Positions 1-5,943 of a DNA stretch of 6,272 nucleotides are shown one piece after another (the stretch's first letter is position 1; each line of letters begins with the position of its first letter). The DNA is taken from assembly GCA_964402405.1 (NCBI GenBank), contig CAYOCE010000063.1:1-6272 (forward strand), written 5' to 3'. The translations under genes were made by a program, and so were the position numbers. The notes beneath the pieces were generated by a model that had not been told where the DNA came from, ran no database searches, and saw nothing but the letters and a program-made list of their open reading frames with translations. This DNA comes from CAYOCE01 sp964402405. Its GTDB lineage: Bacteria > Pseudomonadota > Alphaproteobacteria > UBA7879.

Positions 1-10
1 TTTTCTTCAT
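1..10 (-). CDS. 5' end of a divergent gene running off the left edge (Met-Lys-Lys...)
   Basis: Only the first three codons (ATG AAG AAA) are inside the window, so the product cannot be identified. The start is supported by a strong Shine-Dalgarno, TAAGGAGAT, whose AAGGAG core ends 8 nt before the ATG, and by a plausible promoter further upstream (-35 at 58-63, -10 at 36-41). An MKK beginning is common in exported proteins, but three residues are not evidence for a signal peptide. The gene is transcribed divergently from the large HTH-NB-ARC-TPR gene and shares its intergenic region, so it is a natural candidate target or partner of that regulator (inference). Confidence 0.6.
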
Positions 11-16
11 TTTCTT

Positions 17-25
17 ATCTCCTTA
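17..25 (-). promoter_or_regulatory. Strong ribosome binding site of the left-edge divergent gene
   Basis: On the minus strand the sequence reads TAAGGAGAT, then 7-8 nt, then ATG at 10-8. It closely matches the anti-Shine-Dalgarno complement with ideal spacing. It is the best RBS in the window and is the main evidence that a real gene begins at the edge. Confidence 0.7.
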
Positions 26-35
26 CATTTTAAAC

Positions 36-63
36 ATTAAACTTGCTGCAAATTGGTAATCAA
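36..63 (-). promoter_or_regulatory. Probable sigma70-type promoter of the divergent gene
   Basis: The minus strand carries TTGATT (58-63, 4/6 match to the -35 consensus), a 16-bp spacer and TTTAAT (36-41, 5/6 match to the -10 consensus). The predicted transcript start is near 28-29, giving a leader of about 20 nt that includes the strong RBS. The -35 hexamer lies inside the left arm of the inverted repeat at 55-94. Chance matches are common in AT-rich DNA, so confidence is moderate, although the agreement of promoter, RBS and start codon helps. Confidence 0.4.
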
Positions 64-94
64 TCAGGGAGTACATAAACTCTGGTTGATTACC
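55..94. repeat. Imperfect inverted repeat, 16-bp stem, candidate operator
   Basis: The left arm at 55-72 (GGTAATCAATCAGGGAGT) pairs with the right arm at 79-94 (ACTCTGGTTGATTACC) over 16 positions. It has one G-T wobble and a two-base GG bulge, around a 6-nt centre (73-78). The outer nine bases of each arm are perfectly complementary. No T-run follows on the + strand, so a classic intrinsic terminator is unlikely. The left arm covers the -35 of the divergent gene, which fits a repressor or activator site. A terminator or attenuator of some other kind, or a small mobile-element remnant, cannot be excluded. Confidence 0.55.
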
Positions 95-134
95 TTATTC
101 GCAACCCTTAGGTCCACGTTATGGAAAAAAGATG

Positions 135-150
135 TGGAAAAATACTTCCA
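135..150. repeat. Short inverted repeat TGGAA-N6-TTCCA
   Basis: TGGAA at 135-139 and TTCCA at 146-150 form a short dyad in the middle of the divergent intergenic region. TGGAAAAA also occurs as a direct repeat at 122-129 and 135-142, 13 bp apart. It could be a protein-binding site. Five-base arms in AT-rich DNA are weak evidence alone. Confidence 0.25.
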
Positions 151-156
151 AAAATT

Positions 157-202
157 CCTAGGTTTTTATGAAAAAACGCATTTCCTAGTAATTTTCCCTA
201 GG
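157..202. promoter_or_regulatory. Cluster of three CCTAG(G) motifs upstream of the large regulator gene
   Basis: CCTAGGTTTT occurs at 157-166 and again exactly at 197-206, with a partial copy TTCCTAGT at 182-189 between them. Each full copy is preceded by TC or TTCC and followed by a T-run. The CCTAGG core is itself palindromic. The motifs lie 83-128 bp upstream of the ATG of the HTH-NB-ARC-TPR gene, where an activator or autoregulator could bind (inference). The centres are 27 and 13 bp apart, not whole helical turns, so cooperative same-face binding is not evident. Confidence 0.35.
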
Positions 203-219
203 TTTTGGATATAAATAAT

Positions 220-249
220 TTGATTGGGAAATGGTTTTCAGGTAATTAT
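220..249 (+). promoter_or_regulatory. Weak candidate promoter of the large regulator gene
   Basis: TTGATT (220-225, 4/6) is followed by an 18-bp spacer and AATTAT (244-249, 4/6), which predicts a start near 256 and a leader of about 30 nt. An overlapping alternative -10, TATAAC at 251-256, matches 5/6 but has no properly spaced -35. The weakness would fit a gene that needs an activator, but this could also be chance in AT-rich sequence. Confidence 0.2.
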
Positions 250-271
250 TTATAACAAAATATTTGTTTTT

Positions 272-276
272 GGGGA
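272..276 (+). promoter_or_regulatory. Ribosome binding site deciding the ATG start at 285
   Basis: GGGGA at 272-276 lies 8 nt before ATG 285, acceptable SD spacing. The reading frame is open further upstream to a TTG at 264, but no SD precedes that codon and GGGGA would then lie inside the gene, so the ATG is preferred. A second purine stretch (AGAGG, 279-283) is too close to the ATG to serve. Confidence 0.5.
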
Positions 277-284
277 TTAGAGGT

Positions 285-3200
285 ATGAAAAACAAGAAAA
301 CTGACTTCTTTGAGGATATCTATTTATCTCAATTGAAGGATGTTGGAGGAGTTAAATTTACCCCAAGGCAAATACAAATCATTTCTTTTGTTCTTGCCGG
401 GAAACCCACAAAAACTATGGCTCAGCTTCTTTCTATCAGCCCTAAGTCTGTGGATTTTCATTTGGATCAAGTGATGAAGAAAATAGGATGTCACAGCAGA
501 TCCCAGATTAGTTCCTTTGTGGAAAAATCAAATAGACTTTCTTTGTTCCAAGAATACTACTTGAATTGGATTCAAAAAGAAAAAATCGAAGAGATTCTTA
601 GTAATATAAAGGAATTTGGCACAAAGGATTTTTTGAACTGTGTGATTTCCTATGAATCTGTTATCAAATTTCCTGAAGGATTTTTGGATTTTCTAGTTCA
701 TCATTTAGAATTAACAGGCCTTAGGGTGTCTATAATTAAAAGGAAAAAGAATAAAAAAATAATAAACAATGAATCCCCTAACCAAAAAACTTTTACCCTC
801 TATCTGATTTCTTCCCCAATATCTCCCCTTCCAAAAATAGAAACGGACGATGCTTTGGGGGTAATTATGGGGGAATGTAGTGTAGGAGTCCCCCACTTTA
901 TTTGCTATACCAAGGAAAAAAATTATTACTCCTTTTTGATAAAAATCTTAAAAAATATTTTTCCCGGCTATCCTCTTAAAAAGTATTTTGAGGAACACCT
1001 TTATGAAAACACCAACAATCAAAATAGTATTCCTATGGATGCCCAAAAAGTAGCTTCTAAAGGGACGAAAAAATTCCTTTATCCCGGAAAAACCATAAAA
1101 GCTTCCAAAAGAATTATTATAGGATTTTTGGGTATCATTTCTTTAATTATAGCTTTCTTCAGTGCAAATGCGATCTTTAATCACTCCAACTCTCCTTCCA
1201 TCAGATCAGACTTAATTATTCCTGTTGATGGTGTTTTGTTGGAAAGACCCTTTATTCTGGATCAAATCAAACGAAAACTAAAATCAAACTACATGCAATC
1301 CATTCCCATAGTCGCCCTTGTAGGAGTTGGAGGAGTGGGAAAAACAACCCTAGCAAGACAATATGGCCGACTTTATAATGCTGGCCTTGTGTGGGAAATT
1401 AATGCAGAAACTCAAGACTCTTTAATTAACTCGTTTAAACAATTGGCGAATGAGCTGGCTACAACGAAAGAATTAAGAGAAGAGCTCAATGTTATCAGCA
1501 AGTCACAAAACATAGAAGAAAAACAAGAACGAATTCTTTTCTTCGTTAAAAATAGACTCAAATTCTTTAAAAAATGGCTGCTGATCTATGATAATGTGGA
1601 AAACTTTCCTGAGATTAAACATTACTTACCTCAAGACCCGAAAGCTTGGGGCAATGGGCAAATTATTATCACAACACGAGATATGAATATTAAAAATACA
1701 ATCTTCATAGAGCCTACAGGTATCATCGAACTGGATGAAATTTCAAAAGAAGAAGCCTTTAACCTTTTCACAAAAATTCTCTATGGGGACAATTTTCAAT
1801 CAGAAACAAAAGAAGAAAAAGACAAAGTTCTAGATCTAATCACTCATCTTCCATCATTCCCCTTAGATATATCTGTTGCGGCCTACTACATAAAGAGTCA
1901 AAACATTTCTTATGAAGAGTATTTCAATAAATTTATTAAAAATAATAATGTAATTCAAAACTCTGAGGGCCCCCCTCTAAAAGGCCTGATGGATTATAAC
2001 AAAACACGTTATGACATCATAAGCAGTTCGCTAAAAAATCTCATTGATACAAATCCTCATTTTAAAGAGCTTCTATTTTTTATCGCCCTATTGGATTCCC
2101 AAAACATTCCCAAGGAACTTTTAACTTTTGATAAAAAAGAAGATATCGTGAATCAGTTTATGACTGAATTAAAGAAAAATGGCTTCATTACAGAAAATCC
2201 CCTTGTGGCATTAAAAAATCAATCCTACACTTTTTCCATTCACCGCAGCGTCCAAGCAGCTATCTTAGATTTTCTCAATAAAAATATCACAAAAGAAGAA
2301 AAGAAAGAGTTTTTAGAAAAAATTACCGAAGCAGTAAAACAATTTAACGATCTCTATACCAGTGGATTAAATAGAAACTGTGCTAAAATTACCCCCTTAC
2401 TAATTCATTCAATGGTCATGATTAATAACCTCCCCTCCTGCAAAATAGATACACAGAAAAATATAAGTGATCTATTGTTAATTATTGGATATGTCCACCG
2501 TGCCTGTACAATGAATTTTAAAGAAGCAGCAAAATTTTTTAGTCTAGGAATAGAAAAAGGTAGAAATGTCCTTCCTAAAAAAGTTCTAGCCGAAAAATTG
2601 AAAGAATTGGGTTTTATATATAGACTTCTTCTTGATGCTAAAAAATCTAGAGAATCTTGTTTACAAAGTATAAACTATGCTAAAAAAATCCCCTATTCAG
2701 ATTTTCTAATCGCAGAAAACTACTCAACTATTGCCATGGGGTTTAATATTGAACAAGATTGGGATAAAGCAAATTTTTATTATGATAAGGCTTTAGAAAA
2801 GATTGATAAAATTTCTAAAAAAAGTCGAAAGCATAGAGAACTAAAATCAAGAATTTACGGGGCTCTTTCTTGGGAATATAGGAATCACTTCATCCACAAA
2901 AATAATAAAGCTTTAGAATACTCATTTAAAGCTTTAGAAAGCTTAGATGAAAATATTCTTTTGCACAAAACAAAAACACTGCCTTCTAGAGAAGTTCTAT
3001 TTGAAAGTGGTCTTTTTAATAATGGACCTTGGCATAGGCTACGTCTTATGCGTGCTTATATTGCACTTGGAAACTATGATCCTGCAAAAGAACAAGAAGC
3101 AGAGATAGAATATATTCTAAAAAATAACCTTTACTGTTTACCAGACGATCCTTATTTGAGAGCATGCCTTGATGCAGATTTAAGCGAACTTTACCTGCGC

Positions 3201-3704
3201 ACTGGAAATCTAAAAAAAGCCCAAGCGAAAATAGAGAATGCTCTGAGGATTTTCAAAAATATAATGGAAGAAGATTTACCTTTAAACCTAAGGGGCATAT
3301 CGGATATCGAGATCCTTATTAGGTTAAACAAACTACATGATGCATACACAGCATGTGAGGATATTTTCAAAATGAAAAACATAGCAAAAGATAATTATTC
3401 TAAATCTCTTTATGCGATTGTTCTTTATGACGCAGCCATCATCAAATATAAACAACACGATCTTCAAAAATCTGCAGAACATTTTTCTGAGTTTTTCAAA
3501 CAAATGAAAGATTTTTGCAAGGGGTTCTTAGAACTTAACGAATATAAAGAACTAGAATCCAAAGGAGTTTTTGCCCCTGTTGATCTAAGTAAACCTCCAT
3601 CCAAAAAGGACATCAAAGAATACCTCAACCGCAGCATCAAAATCTTTTCGGTCATCTACGGCCCCAATCATTCCTTTGTAAAAGACTATGTGATGAAGAA
3701 CTAA
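285..3704 (+). CDS. LuxR-type HTH / hydrophobic helix / NB-ARC (STAND) NTPase / TPR protein
   Basis: This 1139-residue protein is a probable nucleotide-switched regulator. Residues 25-81 form a LuxR/GerE-type HTH (FTPRQIQII..., then SPKSVDFHLDQVMKKIG) with the usual recognition-helix pattern intact. Residues about 85-275 match no domain I recognise. Residues 277-298 are an uninterrupted hydrophobic stretch after a Lys/Arg-rich flank. An NB-ARC NTPase follows, with Walker A GVGGVGKTT (K353), Walker B LLIYDN (D436), an ITTRD motif (R465), a GLPL-like LPSFPLD (522-528) and an IHRSVQ motif (H653) in the place of the MHD motif, so ATP binding and switching look intact. Residues about 720-1125 are helical TPR-like repeats (e.g. 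LSELYLRTGNLKKAQAKIENA) ending in a YGPNH motif typical of bacterial TPR arrays. In known STAND proteins the repeats sense a ligand and the NTPase oligomerises. Here the output would be DNA binding (inference). The gene is monocistronic, with divergent and convergent neighbours. The ligand and targets are unknown. Confidence 0.9.
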   Translation: MKNKKTDFFEDIYLSQLKDVGGVKFTPRQIQIISFVLAGKPTKTMAQLLSISPKSVDFHLDQVMKKIGCHSRSQISSFVEKSNRLSLFQEYYLNWIQKEKIEEILSNIKEFGTKDFLNCVISYESVIKFPEGFLDFLVHHLELTGLRVSIIKRKKNKKIINNESPNQKTFTLYLISSPISPLPKIETDDALGVIMGECSVGVPHFICYTKEKNYYSFLIKILKNIFPGYPLKKYFEEHLYENTNNQNSIPMDAQKVASKGTKKFLYPGKTIKASKRIIIGFLGIISLIIAFFSANAIFNHSNSPSIRSDLIIPVDGVLLERPFILDQIKRKLKSNYMQSIPIVALVGVGGVGKTTLARQYGRLYNAGLVWEINAETQDSLINSFKQLANELATTKELREELNVISKSQNIEEKQERILFFVKNRLKFFKKWLLIYDNVENFPEIKHYLPQDPKAWGNGQIIITTRDMNIKNTIFIEPTGIIELDEISKEEAFNLFTKILYGDNFQSETKEEKDKVLDLITHLPSFPLDISVAAYYIKSQNISYEEYFNKFIKNNNVIQNSEGPPLKGLMDYNKTRYDIISSSLKNLIDTNPHFKELLFFIALLDSQNIPKELLTFDKKEDIVNQFMTELKKNGFITENPLVALKNQSYTFSIHRSVQAAILDFLNKNITKEEKKEFLEKITEAVKQFNDLYTSGLNRNCAKITPLLIHSMVMINNLPSCKIDTQKNISDLLLIIGYVHRACTMNFKEAAKFFSLGIEKGRNVLPKKVLAEKLKELGFIYRLLLDAKKSRESCLQSINYAKKIPYSDFLIAENYSTIAMGFNIEQDWDKANFYYDKALEKIDKISKKSRKHRELKSRIYGALSWEYRNHFIHKNNKALEYSFKALESLDENILLHKTKTLPSREVLFESGLFNNGPWHRLRLMRAYIALGNYDPAKEQEAEIEYILKNNLYCLPDDPYLRACLDADLSELYLRTGNLKKAQAKIENALRIFKNIMEEDLPLNLRGISDIEILIRLNKLHDAYTACEDIFKMKNIAKDNYSKSLYAIVLYDAAIIKYKQHDLQKSAEHFSEFFKQMKDFCKGFLELNEYKELESKGVFAPVDLSKPPSKKDIKEYLNRSIKIFSVIYGPNHSFVKDYVMKN

Positions 3705-3766
3705 AATCATAGTTTGTTAATGTATTTATTTATCTAAATTATATCACATCTACTTCCGAGACCCCT
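3705..3766. other. Short convergent intergenic region without a clear terminator
   Basis: These 62 bp separate the stops of two convergent genes. They are AT-rich with no GC-rich hairpin plus T-run on either strand. Termination may be Rho-dependent or use a structure I cannot recognise, and read-through would make overlapping antisense transcripts. Confidence 0.4.
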
Positions 3767-5119
3767 CTACGAAACAATCATGTATTTTTTGTTGGGGTCT
3801 TTGTTAGATCTCGCCAGCTCTTGTACCCTCCCTTTTTCAATAAGGGATACCAACCGAGGACGTGTACTTCTCTCAGAAAGCTGAATGTGTTGAGCAATGG
3901 TTTTCGTTGATAGAGGACCTCTTTCAGTTAATATCTCTAAAATTTTCTGATCTATTTCATCCATATATACAGCTTTAATTTTTATACGATATAAAGTCAC
4001 TCGAAACCGATTGGCAATTTCTTCAAACGCGGGTTCCTTTAATCCTGCCTCTAGACAGGCAGTGATAATACGACCAATACCACTTCCCCATTGCTCTGTC
4101 TGTTTAAGCTCTCTGAAGATCCTTGCAATAACTCTATTACGGATCTTTGAGTAGCCTGCTTTAATATCTTCAATGGTAAGTCCTTGGGGAATCAGTCCTG
4201 GGTTTTCTATCTCTACGCGATCATCAAAAATCGCTATACGAATGGGAGCTCCATGTAAACTATAGTCTGTATGGATAACCGCATTTAAAATAGCTTCTCG
4301 TAAAGCCACCTGAGGTATTTCCCACAGTTCTTGATGAGTTTGTTTTTCTATTCTAAGCCCCACACTAATATGACGTCTTATAAAATTAAATGCCTGATTA
4401 ATAGACTCATCAAAGTGAGCTTTTATATCCATTGAATCTAAGATGGTATTCTTATTAATTCCCTGAAAACATCCCGCTTGAATCCAAGCATCTGGAAAAT
4501 ATTTCTCCTTATTTTTTCCAAAGAATAGAACCCCTCCAATACTAGGGATATCTTTAGCATTTTCTTTTATCATAATACCCAAGGAATAAAGGTCATTTTT
4601 ATGAATAGGTTTTATAGTTTTAAAAGCTATATTTATAGCTTTATTATCAAGCTCATCCATAGTGGCTGAGTTACAAGCTTCTTCATCATAGGAGTGCACA
4701 TGAAGAGACCTACGGATGCTTTCGATCATTTGATCGTCTGCCAAACGATTGGTAGACCCTACCCGCACATAAGTAGATTTTTGAATACCTTTAGCTGTAA
4801 TATAATGGGGACGAGAAGGACTTAAAGGAACCTCTATAATCAAAATATGGGTATCGCGCCAAGGAAGTATCTCGATAGTAGGCAGCAAAAATGGCTTAAT
4901 GGCATCAGAGATGATGGATGATAACCGTTCTTCCTCATCATGTGGATTTTTAATTCCTACTACCCTTTTTGTTCTATCTTCAATGCCAAGGACAATTTTT
5001 CCCCCAGATGTGTTGGCAAAAGCAATAACAGAAGCTATAAGATTCTCTTTAGAGTTTCCATTTTCCTTAAACTCTAAAGTCTTGCTTTCATGCTGTGTGA
5101 TAATGTGTTCCATATTCAT
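3767..5119 (-). CDS. AlbA_2 / RecG-like GHKL-fold putative transcriptional regulator with C-terminal winged helix
   Basis: This 450-residue protein (from ATG 5119) belongs to the family often labelled 'ATP-dependent DNA helicase RecG-like' or 'Schlafen AlbA_2 DNA-binding'. It has no helicase motifs, so the RecG name is misleading. Residues 11-137 form the AlbA_2 domain (ESKTLEFKE, then FANTSGGKIVLGIED, and YVRVGSTNRLA). Residues about 265-355 form the HATPase_c_4/GHKL-like region, with REAILNAVIHTDY (E275, N279), VEIENPG (306-308) and GSGIGR (345-350). Residues 386-450 form a winged helix (LSTKTIAQHIQLSERSTRPRL). The frame is open upstream to a GTG at 5209. I prefer ATG 5119 (or 5113) because family members begin just before the E-x-K-x-x-E-F-K motif and because a strong promoter lies between GTG and ATG. 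The gene looks intact. Its role is probably DNA-binding regulation, possibly linked to stress, phage or mobile elements (inference). Confidence 0.85.
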   Translation of the reverse strand: MNMEHIITQHESKTLEFKENGNSKENLIASVIAFANTSGGKIVLGIEDRTKRVVGIKNPHDEEERLSSIISDAIKPFLLPTIEILPWRDTHILIIEVPLSPSRPHYITAKGIQKSTYVRVGSTNRLADDQMIESIRRSLHVHSYDEEACNSATMDELDNKAINIAFKTIKPIHKNDLYSLGIMIKENAKDIPSIGGVLFFGKNKEKYFPDAWIQAGCFQGINKNTILDSMDIKAHFDESINQAFNFIRRHISVGLRIEKQTHQELWEIPQVALREAILNAVIHTDYSLHGAPIRIAIFDDRVEIENPGLIPQGLTIEDIKAGYSKIRNRVIARIFRELKQTEQWGSGIGRIITACLEAGLKEPAFEEIANRFRVTLYRIKIKAVYMDEIDQKILEILTERGPLSTKTIAQHIQLSERSTRPRLVSLIEKGRVQELARSNKDPNKKYMIVS

Positions 5120-5126
5120 ACTCGGA

Positions 5127-5155
5127 AATATACTACGAAGATAACTGGATGTCAA
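5127..5155 (-). promoter_or_regulatory. Near-consensus sigma70 promoter of the AlbA_2 gene
   Basis: The minus strand reads TTGACA (5155-5150, 6/6), a 17-bp spacer and TATATT (5132-5127, 5/6). The expected start point is 6-8 nt downstream, at about 5121-5119, which is at or just before ATG 5119. The transcript would then have no leader, or a leader of about 6-8 nt if ATG 5113 is used. There is no good SD before either ATG. This is the best promoter match in the window, and it argues against the upstream GTG start and against full dependence on transcription from the SWIM gene. Confidence 0.6.
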
Positions 5156-5212
5156 ATGCTTCTGAGTAAAAAAGGAAGAGATTGTTTCTCCCTTGTATTT
5201 TATAATCACACC

Positions 5213-5940
5213 TTAAGAATCAATCTCAATCCCAAAGATATCTTTAAGATCCCCCATCAGTTTACTATCCTCCAAAGAATCGTCTGTTTTCAGATTCATC
5301 CCTTCTTTCGAGATTAGATCTTCATGGTTGACCCCTCGCAATAGAAAAAGATCTTCTGGATTATAGTCAAGACGGGTCCCAACCCCATAAAGCACAGCTG
5401 CCACATGCTTGCACATGTCTGCATAATCATAGCAGTCACACTTAAAATGAATTCCTTCTGGATCTGGAAATAGACCATATTCTTCTTTGATCATGATTTC
5501 CATAATCCCCTTCGAAACCTTTCCCTGAAGAAGTTCAATGAAAGAGTCTATTTTTCCCTTGGATTCGTTTAGAAGTTTTTTCCATTTTGTTGGGGTAGTT
5601 CGTCTATTTTAACTTCAACCTCATAAATCTCCGATCCACTCACAAGAGCCCTTATAATTCCTTTGGATATTTTGAGATCAATAACGGATCCATTACGAAC
5701 GTACGTTCGGCCCCTGGGGAGTCTGCTGTCTAAATCCGCATATTTTTCGAGATTAGCGCACCACGCCTTCCCCCAAAAAGTTTTAGCAATGGTCCTTCCT
5801 TCGATATTAATAGGTACAATCACCTGTCCTTTTTTCTGAAGCTTTTTCACAAGCTTTTGTGCTTTCTCTTTTCTTTGGGTATAACTGCATAAGAGGCCAA
5901 AAAGTATAATAGGTCACCCTGAACCCCAGTATTTACGCCA
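5213..5940 (-). pseudogene. SWIM zinc-finger protein gene, frameshifted (possibly recoded)
   Basis: Two overlapping frames together make a SWIM zinc-finger protein of about 240 residues. The 5' frame (from about 5900 to its stop at 5569) encodes a conserved N-terminal half: FWGKAWCANLEKYADLDSRL, PRGRTYVRNGSVIDLKI, ALVSGSEIYEVEVKIDELPQQ. The 3' frame, one base back, continues with KWKKLLNESKGKIDSFIELL and contains the SWIM motif CDC-x6-CKH, then HVAAVLYGVGTRLD and an ending DLKDIFGIEID typical of the family. The break is near 5575-5590 and looks like loss of one A in an A-run (LPQQ then KWKK). The 5' end is also damaged: RKYWGSG is followed by a stop at 5915-5913, ASYAV lies in another frame, and TQRKEKAQKLVKKLQKKGQ returns to the first. 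A GTG at 5850 could start the first part. ATG 5503, with AAGGGG 3 nt upstream, could restart the zinc-finger half. SWIM domains are predicted to bind DNA or protein. The gene is probably dead, unless the slippery site rescues it. Confidence 0.75.
5575..5581 (-). other. A_AAA_AAC slippery heptamer at the SWIM frameshift
   Basis: In the upstream reading frame the codons read GGA AAA AAC TTC TAA, so the heptamer A_AAA_AAC is phased exactly as in known -1 frameshift sites. Slipping back one base continues as CTT CTA AAC GAA, which is precisely the frame of the zinc-finger half, and it avoids the TAA two codons later. The A6 run could also allow transcriptional slippage. I see no obvious downstream pseudoknot or upstream SD stimulator. 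The alternative is a simple inactivating deletion in the nearby A-run. Confidence 0.4.
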
Positions 5941-5943
5941 AAA

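Noticed and set aside
55..94. Inverted repeat read as an intrinsic terminator
   Set aside because: No T-run follows the right arm (TTATTC on the + strand) and the stem is not GC-rich. Overlap with a promoter -35 fits an operator better, though certainty is limited.
264..284. TTG at 264 as start of the large regulator
   Set aside because: It has no SD of its own and would put the GGGGA ribosome binding site inside the gene. ATG 285 with GGGGA 8 nt upstream is better.
711..896. Small minus-strand open frame inside the large regulator gene
   Set aside because: It lies opposite a well-supported coding region, shows no recognisable motif and has no gene-like context. The similar frames at 3191-3382 and 3464-3655 are rejected for the same reason.
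3767..5119. Naming this gene RecG helicase
   Set aside because: There are no Walker A/B helicase motifs. The similarity is to the AlbA_2 plus HATPase_c_4 family that is often mislabelled RecG-like.
5120..5209. GTG at 5209 as start of the AlbA_2 protein, coupled to the SWIM stop 3 bp upstream
   Set aside because: The only SD-like sequence (AAGG) is 1 nt from the GTG, the extra 30 residues precede the normal family start, and a near-consensus promoter lies within this stretch.
4899..5317. Small + strand open frames overlapping the AlbA_2 and SWIM genes
   Set aside because: They are antisense to conserved domains on the minus strand and their translations look like random hydrophobic/cysteine-rich sequence.
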